Shown: positions 1-10,888 of the stretch, one piece after another
Numbering within the stretch: position 1 is the stretch's first letter
How the letters are laid out: the number at the start of each line of letters is the position of its first letter
Notes under the pieces: generated by a model
Database searches by the model: none
What the model saw: only the letters and a program-made list of their open reading frames with translations
Told to the model about the DNA's origin: nothing
Position numbers and translations under genes: made by a program
Source of the DNA: Acanthacorydalis orientalis
Taxonomy: Eukaryota > Arthropoda > Insecta > Megaloptera > Corydalidae
Length of the DNA stretch: 64,000 nucleotides
Direction: 5' to 3'
NCBI GenBank assembly: GCA_034766995.1
Contig: CM068322.1
Coordinates: 4,098,589 to 4,162,588, forward strand

Positions 1-372
1 AGTTGATAAACTGAAAATGTTATTATAGCGTTCAAAATCCCTATCTCATTTTCATATTAACAAAATGAAAACACGGTAGCGCGTCGTGATCCCAAAATCA
101 AATATCACTTTGTAATTCATCAAGAGATATGTGTGTGTGTTACACTTGTTTATGAAACTACAGCTTATAATATACACTTGCTTCCGTTAGATAAGAGACT
201 CAAAAACATAATGCGACAAAAATAATATATTTTTTCTTGTATTGTTGAATTATATAAAAATAATTTTTAATAAGCTATAAAAGTATGTGTCGAAATTTTA
301 TTTTAATTTTCAATTATTTAAAATAATAGTAACGTGAATGTAGAAAATTCAGTTAATTTCATTTATTTATTT

Positions 373-416
<44 letters not shown>

Positions 417-539
417 AAAGTTACATAAACGAAAAATAGTTGTATGTTAACATTTTAAAATTATTTATTCAACAATTGCAAAGGTTCATAAGAAGTTACA
501 TTTATTGTTAATTTATTGCAAATCGTCGTACTATAATTT
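1..539. other. AT-rich DNA without a recognised gene
   Basis: No coding signal or known element seen in either strand. It contains one (TA)n array, listed separately. Confidence 0.6.
376..413. repeat. (TA)n microsatellite
   Basis: Uninterrupted alternating T and A, about 19 units. Confidence 0.97.
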
Positions 540-939
540 GATGTACAACATAGGAATTATGAATTTTTTTTATTATTGTTTGTATGTTTTATTTTTCGTG
601 TAGACCACCTCCTCGGAATGGCGCTACTCCCTACACTCAGCAAGTAGCACGTTTACCATTTATATTCCCGATCATCAATGATTGGTTGATGGATATCGCG
701 TGGTCTCTTTTTTGAATGGTTGACATCAGTCACATGCGTGTCGCTCTCATCGTTTACAGCGAAATAGGTGTATGAGTTCAATGTAAAACTGATAACATTT
801 ATTCAAAATATTATATTCACTGAAGCTTTAGAGTCAAAAATTGTTACAATTACATTATTTGTGTGTATAATTTGTTAATTTGTTATTTGTGAAGATAGAG
901 AGAGAGAGAGCGTTAATGAGCGGGTGGCGAATTCCCTCC
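540..939 (+). mobile_element. Non-autonomous Helitron derivative, copy H1
   Basis: This segment matches, in the opposite orientation, the elements at 49985-50452 and 53036-53550. Shared parts in order are an ACACGAAAAATAAAA-like block seen here as its complement (about 588-603), a block with ATTGGTTG and GGTTGACATCAGTCACATG (about 680-735), a short tail of a Helitron helicase reading frame (about 755-835, reading NIIFTEALES), and a 3' end near 918-939 resembling the GGGGGC..GCCCCC hairpin of the other copies. The (GA)n run at 896-911 lies inside. The 5' limit is approximate. No intact protein is encoded. Confidence 0.6.
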
Positions 940-1299
940 AAGTGTCCGCAAACATAGTGAGTAGTATTAAGAAAAATATAATGTGAATTCTTTATTATCT
1001 TATTGTATATCGCTTGGTATGTACGATTTAATTGGTTGAATTTTGATTTTTAATTTTCGTTGTATTTATTTTTTAATAGATTTATGATCGAAAATACCTT
1101 TTGTTAATTATAGTTTTTGGTACTGTAAGTAAATTTATTATTATAAATGGATCACTCTCTATAGAGCACAAAATTTCTTACAGAAATATTCAACAATTGC
1201 TTATTGTTTACTTTAACTAATTTAGTTTCTTTCATAAATACATTTTTGGCATCAGAAAACCCAGTAGGTTCGAAATCGACGATAATGAATCATTCTGAT
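940..1299. other. Unrecognised AT-rich DNA
   Basis: No gene or repeat recognised. Confidence 0.5.
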
Positions 1300-1375
1300 T
1301 AAATACTGTATCATTCTATGGTGATACTATTATCCTCATAGTATTAAAAACAGAAATATTTATGTACAATGAAAG
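1300..1375. repeat. Foldback repeat family, half copy
   Basis: One arm only of the palindromic repeat best seen at 3290-3619 and 42165-42380. The diagnostic order is TATGGTGATACTATTATCCTCA followed by a degenerate GCTAAGGTACAGAAATAT, corresponding to the consensus GATGGCGATGCCATCATTCT. Borders are approximate. Confidence 0.45.
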
Positions 1376-1647
1376 TATCGAAAAAGAAACGCCATAGATC
1401 GTCAGTGCCATGCTGAAATGCTTTGAGAATAATAATACCACCTGAAAAGTGATAAGATAGAGAATTTCGTATCATTCGGACTATTTTCTAACTTGGTCCT
1501 TTGATGTTGATGGAATCGGAATTAAAAATCTCATATAAAATTATAATAATAATAAATAATTTATTATTGAACATTTTTACTAGGAAAAATGTATAATTTG
1601 TGTAGAGTGAAATTTTCATTCATAAAACTGAAATTTTAATTTTTGTT

Positions 1648-1773
1648 TGTTTGTATAATGTTTTTTCTTCCAATTAACATAACATTACCATTTTTATCCT
1701 CTTTTTTTAATTTAACTCGATTACATATTAGTGGAAATGTTATGTTAATTGAAAGAAAAAACATTATACAAAG
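1648..1773. repeat. Long inverted repeat (hairpin), 42-bp arms
   Basis: Left arm 1648-1689 and right arm 1732-1773 are reverse complements with about three mismatches. The shared core reads TATAATGTTTTTTCTT then CAATTAACATAACATT. The loop is about 42 bases of T-rich DNA. It may be a small foldback MITE or a hairpin RNA source; no copy of it was noticed elsewhere in the window. Confidence 0.85.
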
Positions 1774-2915
1774 AAGAAAAAATTAAAATAATTAAAAAAT
1801 TACATTTTTATTTAGTGTTTAACCTTTATTAAATATTTTAGTTTATTTGAAATAAATATCGAAAGGTAATTTGTTCATTTTATTCTATTTTTAACGGTTG
1901 TAGTATATATAACAACATCTATGAAGTATCTCGAATGTAAATTATTTTGCATTTTATGTATTTTTCAGGAAAGAAATTCTGAATATGGAAATATTTGGTG
2001 TAATTTGAAAGTAAATGCTCGTCAAATTGTAAGGTAATCTAAAATATAAATAGTAGTTTACATTTAGATCTTTATAAAAACGGAATATTAAAATGATTGA
2101 AATACGAATAAGACTTCCCAATTTACATAGATATATTGGGTATATCTATTGTTATAAAAATGTCGAATTATTCAGTAACTAAACAGAAAATCACACAAAA
2201 GGAAACCGCGCAGAATATAATATCCTGAGCTAAAGGCTAGTCTTTTGTTTGGTATTATAGCTCATGAATATTGATATAAATGAAAACAAAAGACTTGTCT
2301 TAACGATGTCGACGTTAGACCGGACGAAAAAATATAAGCTTAGTTAACTTCATTATAATTTTTAATTTTTACTTGAATCAATACTGATTTTTTTTTTGAT
2401 GTGACGTTGATAGGGATAATAGTAGGGAAGAATTTTAATCCACAAAGTTAAAAATATAATACTTCTAAAATACGCTATTATTAAACATTTTTTTTATTCA
2501 ACATATTTTATTATTGTCAATATTTTCATCGAATAACACAATTTTAATTTGACGAAATAATTAAACTTATTTCAGTTCATTTGTCTGTTGCTCAAATAAT
2601 CTGATTAAATAATATTTAATCGTCTACTATATTAAACATACAATTTTAAAATAATTCAGAATGATTTGGTCTCGAATATAAAAACATAAAAGTATGTATC
2701 TTACACAAAGTATGTATCGTAAACAAATACTTAATATTATTAAAATAAATATTTTGAAGTTATTGCTAATATTTAAGAAAACGAAATCTTCACAATAATG
2801 GTCTTTACAATTAAACATTCACTAGTAGTTTGGTAGTGTGTTTTTTATATTCTTTCATAAACCACTCAATAATTTTTAATGGAAATGTTTCAACTTATTT
2901 TTATCAATTGTTTCT
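1774..2915. other. Unrecognised AT-rich DNA
   Basis: No gene, repeat family or GC-richer island recognised. Small ORFs here have the composition of random AT-rich DNA. Confidence 0.5.
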
Positions 2916-3060
2916 ATAAGTATTTTTATGATGATTTCATCATTCTAAAATCATTAAACTAGAGAAAACAATTGATACTATCAAGTACAGAAAAAGTACA
3001 TACTTTTTTTTCTAACTTAGTGCTCTGGGAATGATTGCATTACCATAGAATTGTAGTTAA
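2916..3060. repeat. Foldback repeat family, short copy
   Basis: Left half carries GATTTCATCATTCTAAAA and CATTAAACTAGAGAAAA. Right half carries CTAACTTAGTGCTCTGGGAA and GATTGCATTACCATAG, the inverted version. The centre is poorly conserved. Confidence 0.6.
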
Positions 3061-3289
3061 AATGATGAAATGCTGTAACTATTTTGAATTATTAAATAAA
3101 TTAAATTTTAATTTATAGCTTTTGTTTAATTTTGATCTTATTAAATCTAAATTATAAGTTAAAATTTGTACAAAGTCTATTTTTTTCAAAAAATACTCAT
3201 TTTATGTTTAAGTTATTTTAAATATTTGAGAGCATAATCTAAACTGTGACTAGTAATAATAGCATTATTTTGAAACCGTGGGTACATTT

Positions 3290-3619
3290 AATTTCACAAA
3301 TGATTTTTTTCTTACTTTGTAAACAACAAAAAACAATTACGACATAAAATGTTAATAAATGATTACTAATCGATTTTAATTGTTGCTTATAATCAATTCG
3401 ATGGAGTTTTCATTCTTAGAACACTTAGGTATATAAAAAACTTATTTTGTGTAATTTTAACCAAATTATATCCAAATTATCAAAACACATTTTTTTATGT
3501 TTTAACGTTATTAAAATGCTCATTAGAAGCAATCACAAATAATCAATAATCGTTTACTGAATATTTTTGATAAAAAAAATTCGATTTGTGAGGTAAGAGA
3601 ATTTATTATTTGTGAAATT
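3290..3619. repeat. Foldback repeat family, nearly complete copy
   Basis: The ends are inverted repeats: AATTTCACAAATGA at 3290 and its complement TATTTGTGAAATT ending at 3619. Inside, each arm has a TTCTTAC block, an AATGATTACTAATCGATT / AATCAATAATCG block and a TTGTTGCTTATAATCA / GCTCATTAGAAGCAATCA block. Arms are roughly 140-150 bp and the element about 330 bp. It has no coding capacity, so it looks like a non-autonomous foldback or MITE element. No target-site duplication was evident. Confidence 0.65.
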
Positions 3620-4233
3620 GTTTGCAATCTAAATTTTTTAATATAAAGTGAAATATGTATTTTAACATACAGGGTGATGTCCCTTTTTGTGCCCAAAAAC
3701 CGAGCGTGTTTTAATTTCTGGTACAGTTTAAGTGCAAGGTATTACGATAGTTATAGTCATTGAAACAGTTTAGGGAAAAAATAAAGTTACAGTTTTTTAT
3801 GTTTAACATATTTTAAAATAGAATAAAGGATTTTTTACTACGTTAACATTGAAGTTAATCTTTTTTATTATAATAACGTCAGATTTAATATTAACTGTAA
3901 TCAGAATTTAAGTATGAAGGGGAACTTCTTCCTCGTTAATCATGTTTTTCATATGGAATTAAAACAAACAGATTACCTTTTTAGATCAACGAAAATTTTT
4001 TTTATAGTAGAATGAATACCAAGATGCAGAAAATTTAAATATTTTAGTAGATAAGTTTTTAGCTTCCAATTCTTTGGAAGAGTTGTAGTTTGATAATGGA
4101 TTGGGTAACATACTATCTTGATCATACGAAATCAAATCCAACAATGAAAATTATAATTTAGATTAGCCAATAATATAAAGTAGTAGTTTATTAGAACTAT
4201 TATGTTGATGAAACCGATATAACCTTTTTATAT

Positions 4234-4235
<2 letters not shown>
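3620..4235. other. Unrecognised AT-rich DNA
   Basis: A short GC-richer run at 3671-3712 (CAGGGTGATGTCCCTTTTTG) could be an eroded transposon end, but no partner end or coding remnant was found. Confidence 0.4.

Positions 4236-4302
<67 letters not shown>
4236..4302. repeat. (TA)n then (AC)n microsatellite
   Basis: About 30 TA units followed by four AC units. Confidence 0.97.
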
Positions 4303-4303
<1 letters not shown>

Positions 4304-4659
4304 TTAATTCAAATATGAAAGTAATCTAATATATTTAGACATAATTATTACGAGCTAAAAGCAACAAACTGGTTTACATACATATAAATATCTTGACTGA
4401 ACTTGACAAAAGATTTAAGTATATTTTATAAAACCGCTCTTAAGAATAAATAATAGTAAACTTCGCACGTACTGATGAAAAACATATACATAGAGATGTA
4501 TGTAACCACTTTAACAAAAATAAGTAAATATAAAAACTGATAGAACAAGAAACAAGACAGGAAATAAGTAATAGGCGTTACATAGAAGATGAACAATCTA
4601 AATGTGAAGTAAGGCAGCTCGCACATCTTATCTAATGTTTAAGAAGCCTGATTTATCTA

Positions 4660-5045
4660 TGCTATTATATTCTTGTCTGCAGACTTGCCACCCACAATCC
4701 TAAATCTATAATGTCGGTTGACTGAAAGTCAGTTCACATACATCATTCGCTTATGCAAATTATGCGTTGTCCTTGTTGGTTTAAAGGCGTATATTATGAT
4801 GGTGGTATGAAAGTTCGAAGAATGAAATTCGTGCAACGCGTCCAGGTTTTGCTTCTTACCTTTAAGTTAGTTATTCATGTATCACCCTCATTCCGGCCGC
4901 TTCTCCCAGTTTCAGTTTTTAGTTCAATTTTTTGCCTTTGTTGCGGTATCACTAGATGTTTTGCGTTTAGTATATATCACTATTATGACGGTGTTTTGTT
5001 CAGCCAACATGGAATATTTTCAACGAGGTTCAATATTTTTCGATA
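4660..5045. promoter_or_regulatory. GC-richer unique block, candidate cis-regulatory region
   Basis: This block stands out from its surroundings by balanced composition and absence of A/T runs. It contains a perfect octamer ATGCAAAT at 4754-4761, the consensus site of POU-domain factors. A 97-codon frame crosses it but shows no recognisable domain, so I do not call a gene. Regulatory function is inference from composition and one motif. Confidence 0.25.
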
Positions 5046-5981
5046 GAACTTAACAATTTTTTTCAATTCTAAAAAAAATTAAAGAAAAATATTTTTTAGT
5101 TTATAAGAAACATTTCTTTGTATACAATATTATAAAAAAATATATAAATTAACCATTTTTATACATTTCAATTTTTGACTAAATTACAATAATAAAATAA
5201 AAATACATGTTTTTTATTATGTACTTTATTTAACTTTTATAAACATTTTAATATAAAAATAGCTTACTCTTAAACGATATTTACATGGAAAACAAATATT
5301 TAATCACATCAAATTATATCGGCAGATTACATTACTTTTAAAAGAATGTAATTTAGATTTATGATGACGTTCTATTTAATGGTATATTTAAATAATTGCA
5401 CACTTTTTTTTGATCTTTTTTCATTTTTAAAATTTTTTTATTCATTTTATGTATAACTTTATCAAGTCATTACTGAATAAAGAGAAAAAATACCATTTTA
5501 TGAAAAAATGCACCATACTGGCTTTTTAATGTATGGAAAAATGTTATTCTAATGGTTTCTGGATTTTTCTCAAAAATATTTAATAAAAAATAAGAGTTGT
5601 ATATGCCTTTTTGAATAATAACGTTATTATTCTTAATGTTATTATTCTTTCATAAAGTTAGTATTCATATTAAACATTTACAATTTTTTCAAATCTGAAA
5701 ATTTTGTTAAATAAATACATTTATATTAAATGGTATTTTATTTTCTTTCTTCAAAGAACGCAAATTGCAATAAATTTGTAAACAAAATTACAATAAGTTT
5801 AAATTTCATTCTAAAATATTGTAAATATTTCTTCATTTATTTAATTTATTTGCAACAATATAGAATTTTATTTTCTATTTTCATATTTGATTTTCTATTA
5901 ATTAGCAGTTAATAATATGATTGATTGAATGCTTTAATAGAATAATTATTACTTATCTCTAAAAAACTTATAGGTTTCAAC

Positions 5982-6031
<50 letters not shown>

Positions 6032-6610
6032 CTTTAATTTAATATTACATTCAAATAATATAATTTAAAAAGTAATCATATATCATTTTTTAATAAACAT
6101 TAAAATAATATATGAAAAAAAAATAAAAATTAAATTTGGAACGAAAAATATTTTTCTAGGTTAAAAAATTCATTCAGTACTTTATTGAATAAATTTTTAT
6201 TATTAATTTGTTTTAAATATGAAATGTTTATTACTTTTATAAATATTTAACTTATTGAATAACGTTATATTTTTCAACCGTTATCTAAGAAGTGAATTTA
6301 CTGAATTGGTAGTTGAATTTTCTTATTTTTCTTGTAGATCAATGATTTTTTTAATGTTTAATGACCAAAAGATGTATCCAGTCTTTTTATAGAATTATTA
6401 TTATATCGGATATACTTTCGCTCCTAGATATACACAATATGTGTCACAATAATATAGGCAATAGTTTCTTTTACAATTTAAATTGATTCATATTGTTAAA
6501 ATAAATGAGGTTGTTTCTACCTCAATATATCTTCAAATGGCGTAAGGCTGAAATCAATCGAAGTTAGGGATAATGATATGTTTTAAATACTAATACATAA
6601 TTTCATATAG
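5046..6610. other. Long AT-rich stretch without recognised genes
   Basis: No coding signal. It includes a perfect 20-bp palindrome GAATAATAACGTTATTATTC at 5613-5632 and a (TA)n array at 5984-6025. Confidence 0.5.
5984..6025. repeat. (TA)n microsatellite
   Basis: About 21 uninterrupted TA units. Confidence 0.97.
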
Positions 6611-6803
6611 GTGATTCAATTTAGGCTTCTACACGGAAGTATTAAAAAAATCACAAAAATTAAAACAATCATGCTATTTAGTATTTCAATTTAATTGTAT
6701 TTTAGTACAGGATTTAACTAAAATATTAAATAAAAAATAACATGATTTTTTTTATTTTTGCGATTTTTTTTAAAAACTCATGTAAATGCCTACATCGAAT
6801 CAC
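6611..6803. mobile_element. MITE family B, copy 1
   Basis: A 193-bp element whose ends are inverted repeats: GTGATTCAATTTAGGCTTCT at the left and its degenerate complement ending GAATCAC at the right. The second copy at 9138-9340 shares the ends, the ACACGGAAGTATTAAAA subterminal block and the AATTGTATTTTAGTAC centre. It has no coding capacity. The flanks show no clear target-site duplication, so the superfamily is unknown. Confidence 0.7.
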
Positions 6804-6934
6804 ATATATATCAAAAATATGCATCGTACAGTAGGTTAAATATACTATTTAAGATATATAAATATATTTTAAGATTTTTGAAAAGTAGTAAAATGTATTA
6901 ACAAGTTTCATAAAAAAAGTTTTTTTAATTTGCT

Positions 6935-7065
6935 CCACAAACAACACATTTTTTTATCAAATTTACTCAATAAATAATTATTGATACATTTGATCTTTAG
7001 TTATGAGGATTTCGATGACGACGCCATCATTTTTGTAGAGTTAATTCACAGAAAATTTAGTTTTC
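6935..7065. repeat. Foldback repeat family, one arm
   Basis: Order of motifs matches the family: GCTCCACAAA, AATAATTATTGAT, GATTTCGATGACGACGCCAT, then CATTTTTG. Only one arm is clear. Confidence 0.6.
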
Positions 7066-7475
7066 TTAAATTAAATTTGTGTGGTATATCTTTAATATTT
7101 ATATCTGAGTATTTTTCTTTAATATACCTCTAACAGCTCAATTCCACCTTCCAAATAATTTAATACAATAGAAACAGAATCTAATATAACAAATAGAATA
7201 ATATAGAAAAGAATTTGTTTAATTTTTTTCTGTATCTTAGCACTCTATTGATGGCGTACAAATATATATAAAAAATTTAAAAAAATATATATAATCAATA
7301 ATGGAAAATTTTTGTTCAGAATTTTTTTTATGGAGTAAAAATTTAATTTGTGAAAAACTATCAACAGCATTTAATATCAGTGGATATAAAAAAAAATTTT
7401 TTAACCCCGTTGCCGCACGGACAAACATTTCTAAAGCCTATTAGGTCTTAATATCACAATGCAGTGTTCTGATAT
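7066..7475. other. Unrecognised AT-rich DNA
   Basis: No gene or repeat recognised. Confidence 0.5.
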
Positions 7476-7680
7476 CTCACTTCCACAAATGACTTCTTTT
7501 TCACTCCACAAATTGCGCAAACTTTTTTTACATAAAAATATTTGATAAATTATTATTGATAATTTTTGATTGTAGCATATGCGCATTTCAATGATAACGC
7601 CATCATTCTCAGATTCCCCAGGTACAGATAGATATTTCTGTACCTTGACGCTAAGTATTCAGTGATGAGGTCGTTTTTCC
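7476..7680. repeat. Foldback repeat family, left arm and centre
   Basis: Left arm runs TTCCACAAATGACTTCTTTT, CACTCCACAAATTGCGCAAA, TTATTATTGATAATTTTTG, then GCGCATTTCAATGATAACG. The centre is a hairpin: GGTACAGATA then TTTCTGTACC near 7621-7644, flanked by CATCATTCTCAG on the left and an inverted, degraded match on the right. The outer right arm is decayed. Confidence 0.65.
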
Positions 7681-7949
7681 CACATGCACGAATAAATTAT
7701 TTCTCGTTGTCCTCGGTTGTACCATATAATTACTACATTTGTTGTCAGACAAACATAGCGACGACATCATTTCTACCTATATACTTAAGTTAAAACGCTT
7801 AACTACATATGTATAAATATTTTGTTGATTGTCATTATATAAGCAAGATCTAGGAAAAAAAATTAAATTCTATATATTACTGTGAAGTAAAAATAAATTA
7901 ATAATTAATTTATTTTATTTTGAAATATCAGACACTTTAATTTATATAC

Positions 7950-7951
<2 letters not shown>

Positions 7952-8007
<56 letters not shown>

Positions 8008-8015
8008 TGTGTGTG
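7952..8015. repeat. (TA)n then (TG)n microsatellite
   Basis: About 21 TA units followed by TG-rich repeats. Confidence 0.97.
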
Positions 8016-8159
8016 GGCGTGTGACCTGTGATTCTTCTTCAGGAATAACTACTGAATACTGGGAGTCACGACTAGCTGCTGCATCTAGTAGTAAGTTTAG
8101 CGGAGCTTCAAAATCACCTCTTATTGGTTTAGTTGAAGGGCAGTTTCTAGTCGACTAGC

Positions 8160-8705
8160 TGACAATTTCGCTAATCTTCATCCTTCAATGCAAGCAGTTT
8201 GAGCCGTTTGTGTCGACAATACTCGGCGGTTAGGTCTTTCTTACCAAGCATCTGAATTAGCACATTATCGTTCGACACGGCTGCACCATACAGTAAACCC
8301 GATTGTCGTCGGACAAACTTGTCGATCGTATGAAGCCGAAGGTCATGATAAAGGGTGGTGTTTTGTACTACGAATCGGGCGTCTGTGATTAGACGCATAT
8401 ACTGGTTTTGAAACATTTTTATCCATTTCGTGTAGGTTAGACGGTAAACCGCAGGTCATAACCGCGTACGCCATGATTGGTTGAATGCAGCAGAGATAAA
8501 GCTTACGCTCACTTTCAAATGATAACTTCGGCTTCCTACAATCTGCATAGCTGAATCTGCAAGGCTTCGTCGACCCATACTCGATATTACTTCTGAAGTT
8601 TAGACGTATATTGAACGGTACTTCGCTTTGTTTATCTTCGGGAACAGATACGCCAAGAATATGAGGTTATCGGGTTCACGTTTCTGACAACGTGTAACAT
8701 TTAAT
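8160..8705 (-). pseudogene. Jockey-like LINE, C-terminal reverse transcriptase fragment
   Basis: Read on the minus strand, this is the end of a non-LTR retrotransposon polymerase. Upstream comes LGVSVPEDKQSEVPFNIRLN, the strand preceding the thumb in Jockey-type elements. Then LSFESERKLYLCCIQPIMAY, matching the family's 'K..LY...L.P...YA' segment. The last 81 residues (8171-8416) begin MFQNQYMRLITDARFVVQNT, matching the family motif in which the polymerase 'QN+.LR.I..A.W+V+N' precedes the terminal tail, and end at a stop. Frames change between these parts, so it is a pseudogene. The catalytic palm is absent because the copy is truncated. Its GC content is well above its neighbours, as expected for an element of different origin. 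Clade placement is by motif recognition only. Confidence 0.75.
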
Positions 8706-9137
8706 ACCTTTAGGATTGAAGTACTTTTATTTTATTTGAAACAAATAAAGTAATACAATTATAAAAAATAATAAGTAGAAAGTATTCTACATTACTAGAC
8801 ACTGATAACTCAATTATCAATTAAAACTCATAAACCGGGATTTGGAATCTTTTTAGATATGCATTAATATGATTTTTGTCATATAAAATTGTTAAAATTA
8901 TTTTTTACCTTTTACATATCTTTTAAATGAGATGAAAAATTTCACTTAAATTTTAATTGGCCGGACCATTTGGATTTTATTGTGAAATAAAAGATGATTA
9001 GTTATCATTACCAAACTATACTTTAAATTAAACTACTTACTTTAAATTTATCTGCTGGATTTTTAAAACAAAATTTTAGACAATTTCTTTTAACATATTT
9101 TTTATGATTTATATGTATTAACAAACAGATGCATAGC
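8706..9137. other. Unrecognised AT-rich DNA
   Basis: No gene or repeat recognised. Confidence 0.5.
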
Positions 9138-9340
9138 GTGATTAAATTTAAGCTTCCACACGAAAATATTAAACAAAACGCAAATATTAAAAAAAAACAT
9201 GTTATTCCCCATTTAGTATTTTGGTTCAATTGTATTTTAGTACTTAATTGAATTAAAATACTAATTAAAAAATAACATGGCTATTCTTAACCCTTGCACC
9301 TTCTTTTAATACTTCCATGTGGAAGCTGAAATTGAATCAC
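9138..9340. mobile_element. MITE family B, copy 2
   Basis: A 203-bp relative of 6611-6803. It begins GTGATTAAATTTAAGCTTCC and ends with the inverted TGGAAGCTGAAATTGAATCAC-like block. The centre again has AATTGTATTTTAGTAC followed by AAAAAATAACATG. Confidence 0.7.
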
Positions 9341-9690
9341 TTATTCATTAATGATAATAGTGTACTAGATTTTTTTAAGTAGTATATATAATGTAATCAG
9401 TGGTGTATTCATTTATTTTCAGTTACTTTCTATATATGAATATGTATTAATAACATTTATTCATTATGTAATTATTATGATAATACATCTTCATTTTGTT
9501 TTTTATTTTTATTACTTTTAGTTTTAAATGGACTAGAAAGTATTTTTTTCATTGAATGCTACTTTTGTATTTTAGCTTGTTCACTTCTTTTCTATATAAT
9601 AGCGGCATTTAATTAATCAGAGACAATAAAATTTTGGCACTAACTACATTAATTTTTAGAAAATAGTTAGTCACTTATATCACAAACTAC
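9341..9690. other. Unrecognised AT-rich DNA
   Basis: No gene or repeat recognised. Confidence 0.5.
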
Positions 9691-9860
9691 AAAAAATATT
9701 TCTGATCAAAAGTTTTCAAATGATTACTGTTTTTTTTTATTGTTTATGCGAATTTTGATGGTGATCTCATTATCATTCTCAGAAAACTAAGGTAGAAAAT
9801 AATTTTATCTGTTGAAATATAAATGGAGATTAGATATTTCTACATATGAGTGATCTTAGG
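9691..9860. repeat. Foldback repeat family, one arm
   Basis: Contains ATTGTTTATGCGAATTTTGA, GGTGATCTCATTATCATTCT, then GAAAACTAAGGTAGAAAATA, in the family order. Confidence 0.55.
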
Positions 9861-10869
9861 ATAATGTGGGGTGAATGAAACATTTATATATGAAAGCTTC
9901 CAATAACTGTGTGTGAGCAGTAAATTGTGTAATGAAGTAATTAATTTCCAAATGATTTCTAATTAGGAGCAATATTTTAAATTCAGTAAATAAATTTATA
10001 AATAAATACCTTTATTCGAATTTTTGGTTAATAAATTGTTTGGTTTCCATTATAATTGAAAACTAATTCACGTCTTATCGCATGGATTTCATTAATCTTC
10101 GACAATACTCTATAAGCAACTTTTCCCATTATTTCTTAATTTCTTTAAAAAAATAATTTATTTTTTTTTTCTACAACTATAATTTTTATATTGTGTTATA
10201 AATGCGAAATTGTAGGATTGAATTCTTCTAAATGCTTCTTCGACTTTAGGATATTATTGGAGTTTTCGTCTTTTTATTATTTTAAATTATTATGAAATTG
10301 TAAACAATATCTATTTTTATGCATTATCTCATATACGGATAATTTGGTAGTGACCTATACGTTCAATAGATGTATAGGTGACTTCAATTCCATATCAAAA
10401 AAACAACCCTTTATCGTTTCAAAACCATGACCAAAATTTCTTCTAGTTTGCACGCTTAAATTTTAATTCTTTGTTTTTACCTATTGAATACACTTTCTTC
10501 AATAGATATAAAGTGAAACAGCATCTTTTTATTTACAAAAGTGTTTTTGATTAAAATGAATTGCTATGTAAAAAACGGATATCTTCCTACAAACTGATCG
10601 AAACAAAGCTATTCACTTGAAGAAAAATAGTTCGAACCGATAATACAAAACTGTTTTTTTTTTCATCATCTGCTTTTATGCCTAACTATAAGTATATAAG
10701 GTGCGTTTTTCTTAAAGGAACACTTCTATGATCCTTTTTTGCAGTTAAATTTTCTAAAAAATTAGCTTCTTCAAAAGTAACTTTAATTTTTTTTTGCCTT
10801 TTATGATGCTATTCTTCTATAAAAACTATAAATTAAGTGTCTTTAATTAGTTTGTTGCTATTTTTTATG
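9861..10869. other. AT-rich DNA without recognised genes
   Basis: Nothing supported beyond AT-rich background; a short (TA)n array follows at 10870-10888. Confidence 0.5.
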
Positions 10870-10888
10870 TATATATATATATATATAT

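Noticed and set aside
3671..3712. CAGGGTGATGTCCCTTTTTG as a transposon terminal repeat
   Set aside because: No matching inverted end and no coding remnant nearby.
8171..8416. The 81-codon minus-strand ORF as a host gene
   Set aside because: Its start aligns with an internal segment of Jockey-like polymerases and the upstream frames continue the same protein, so it is a LINE remnant.
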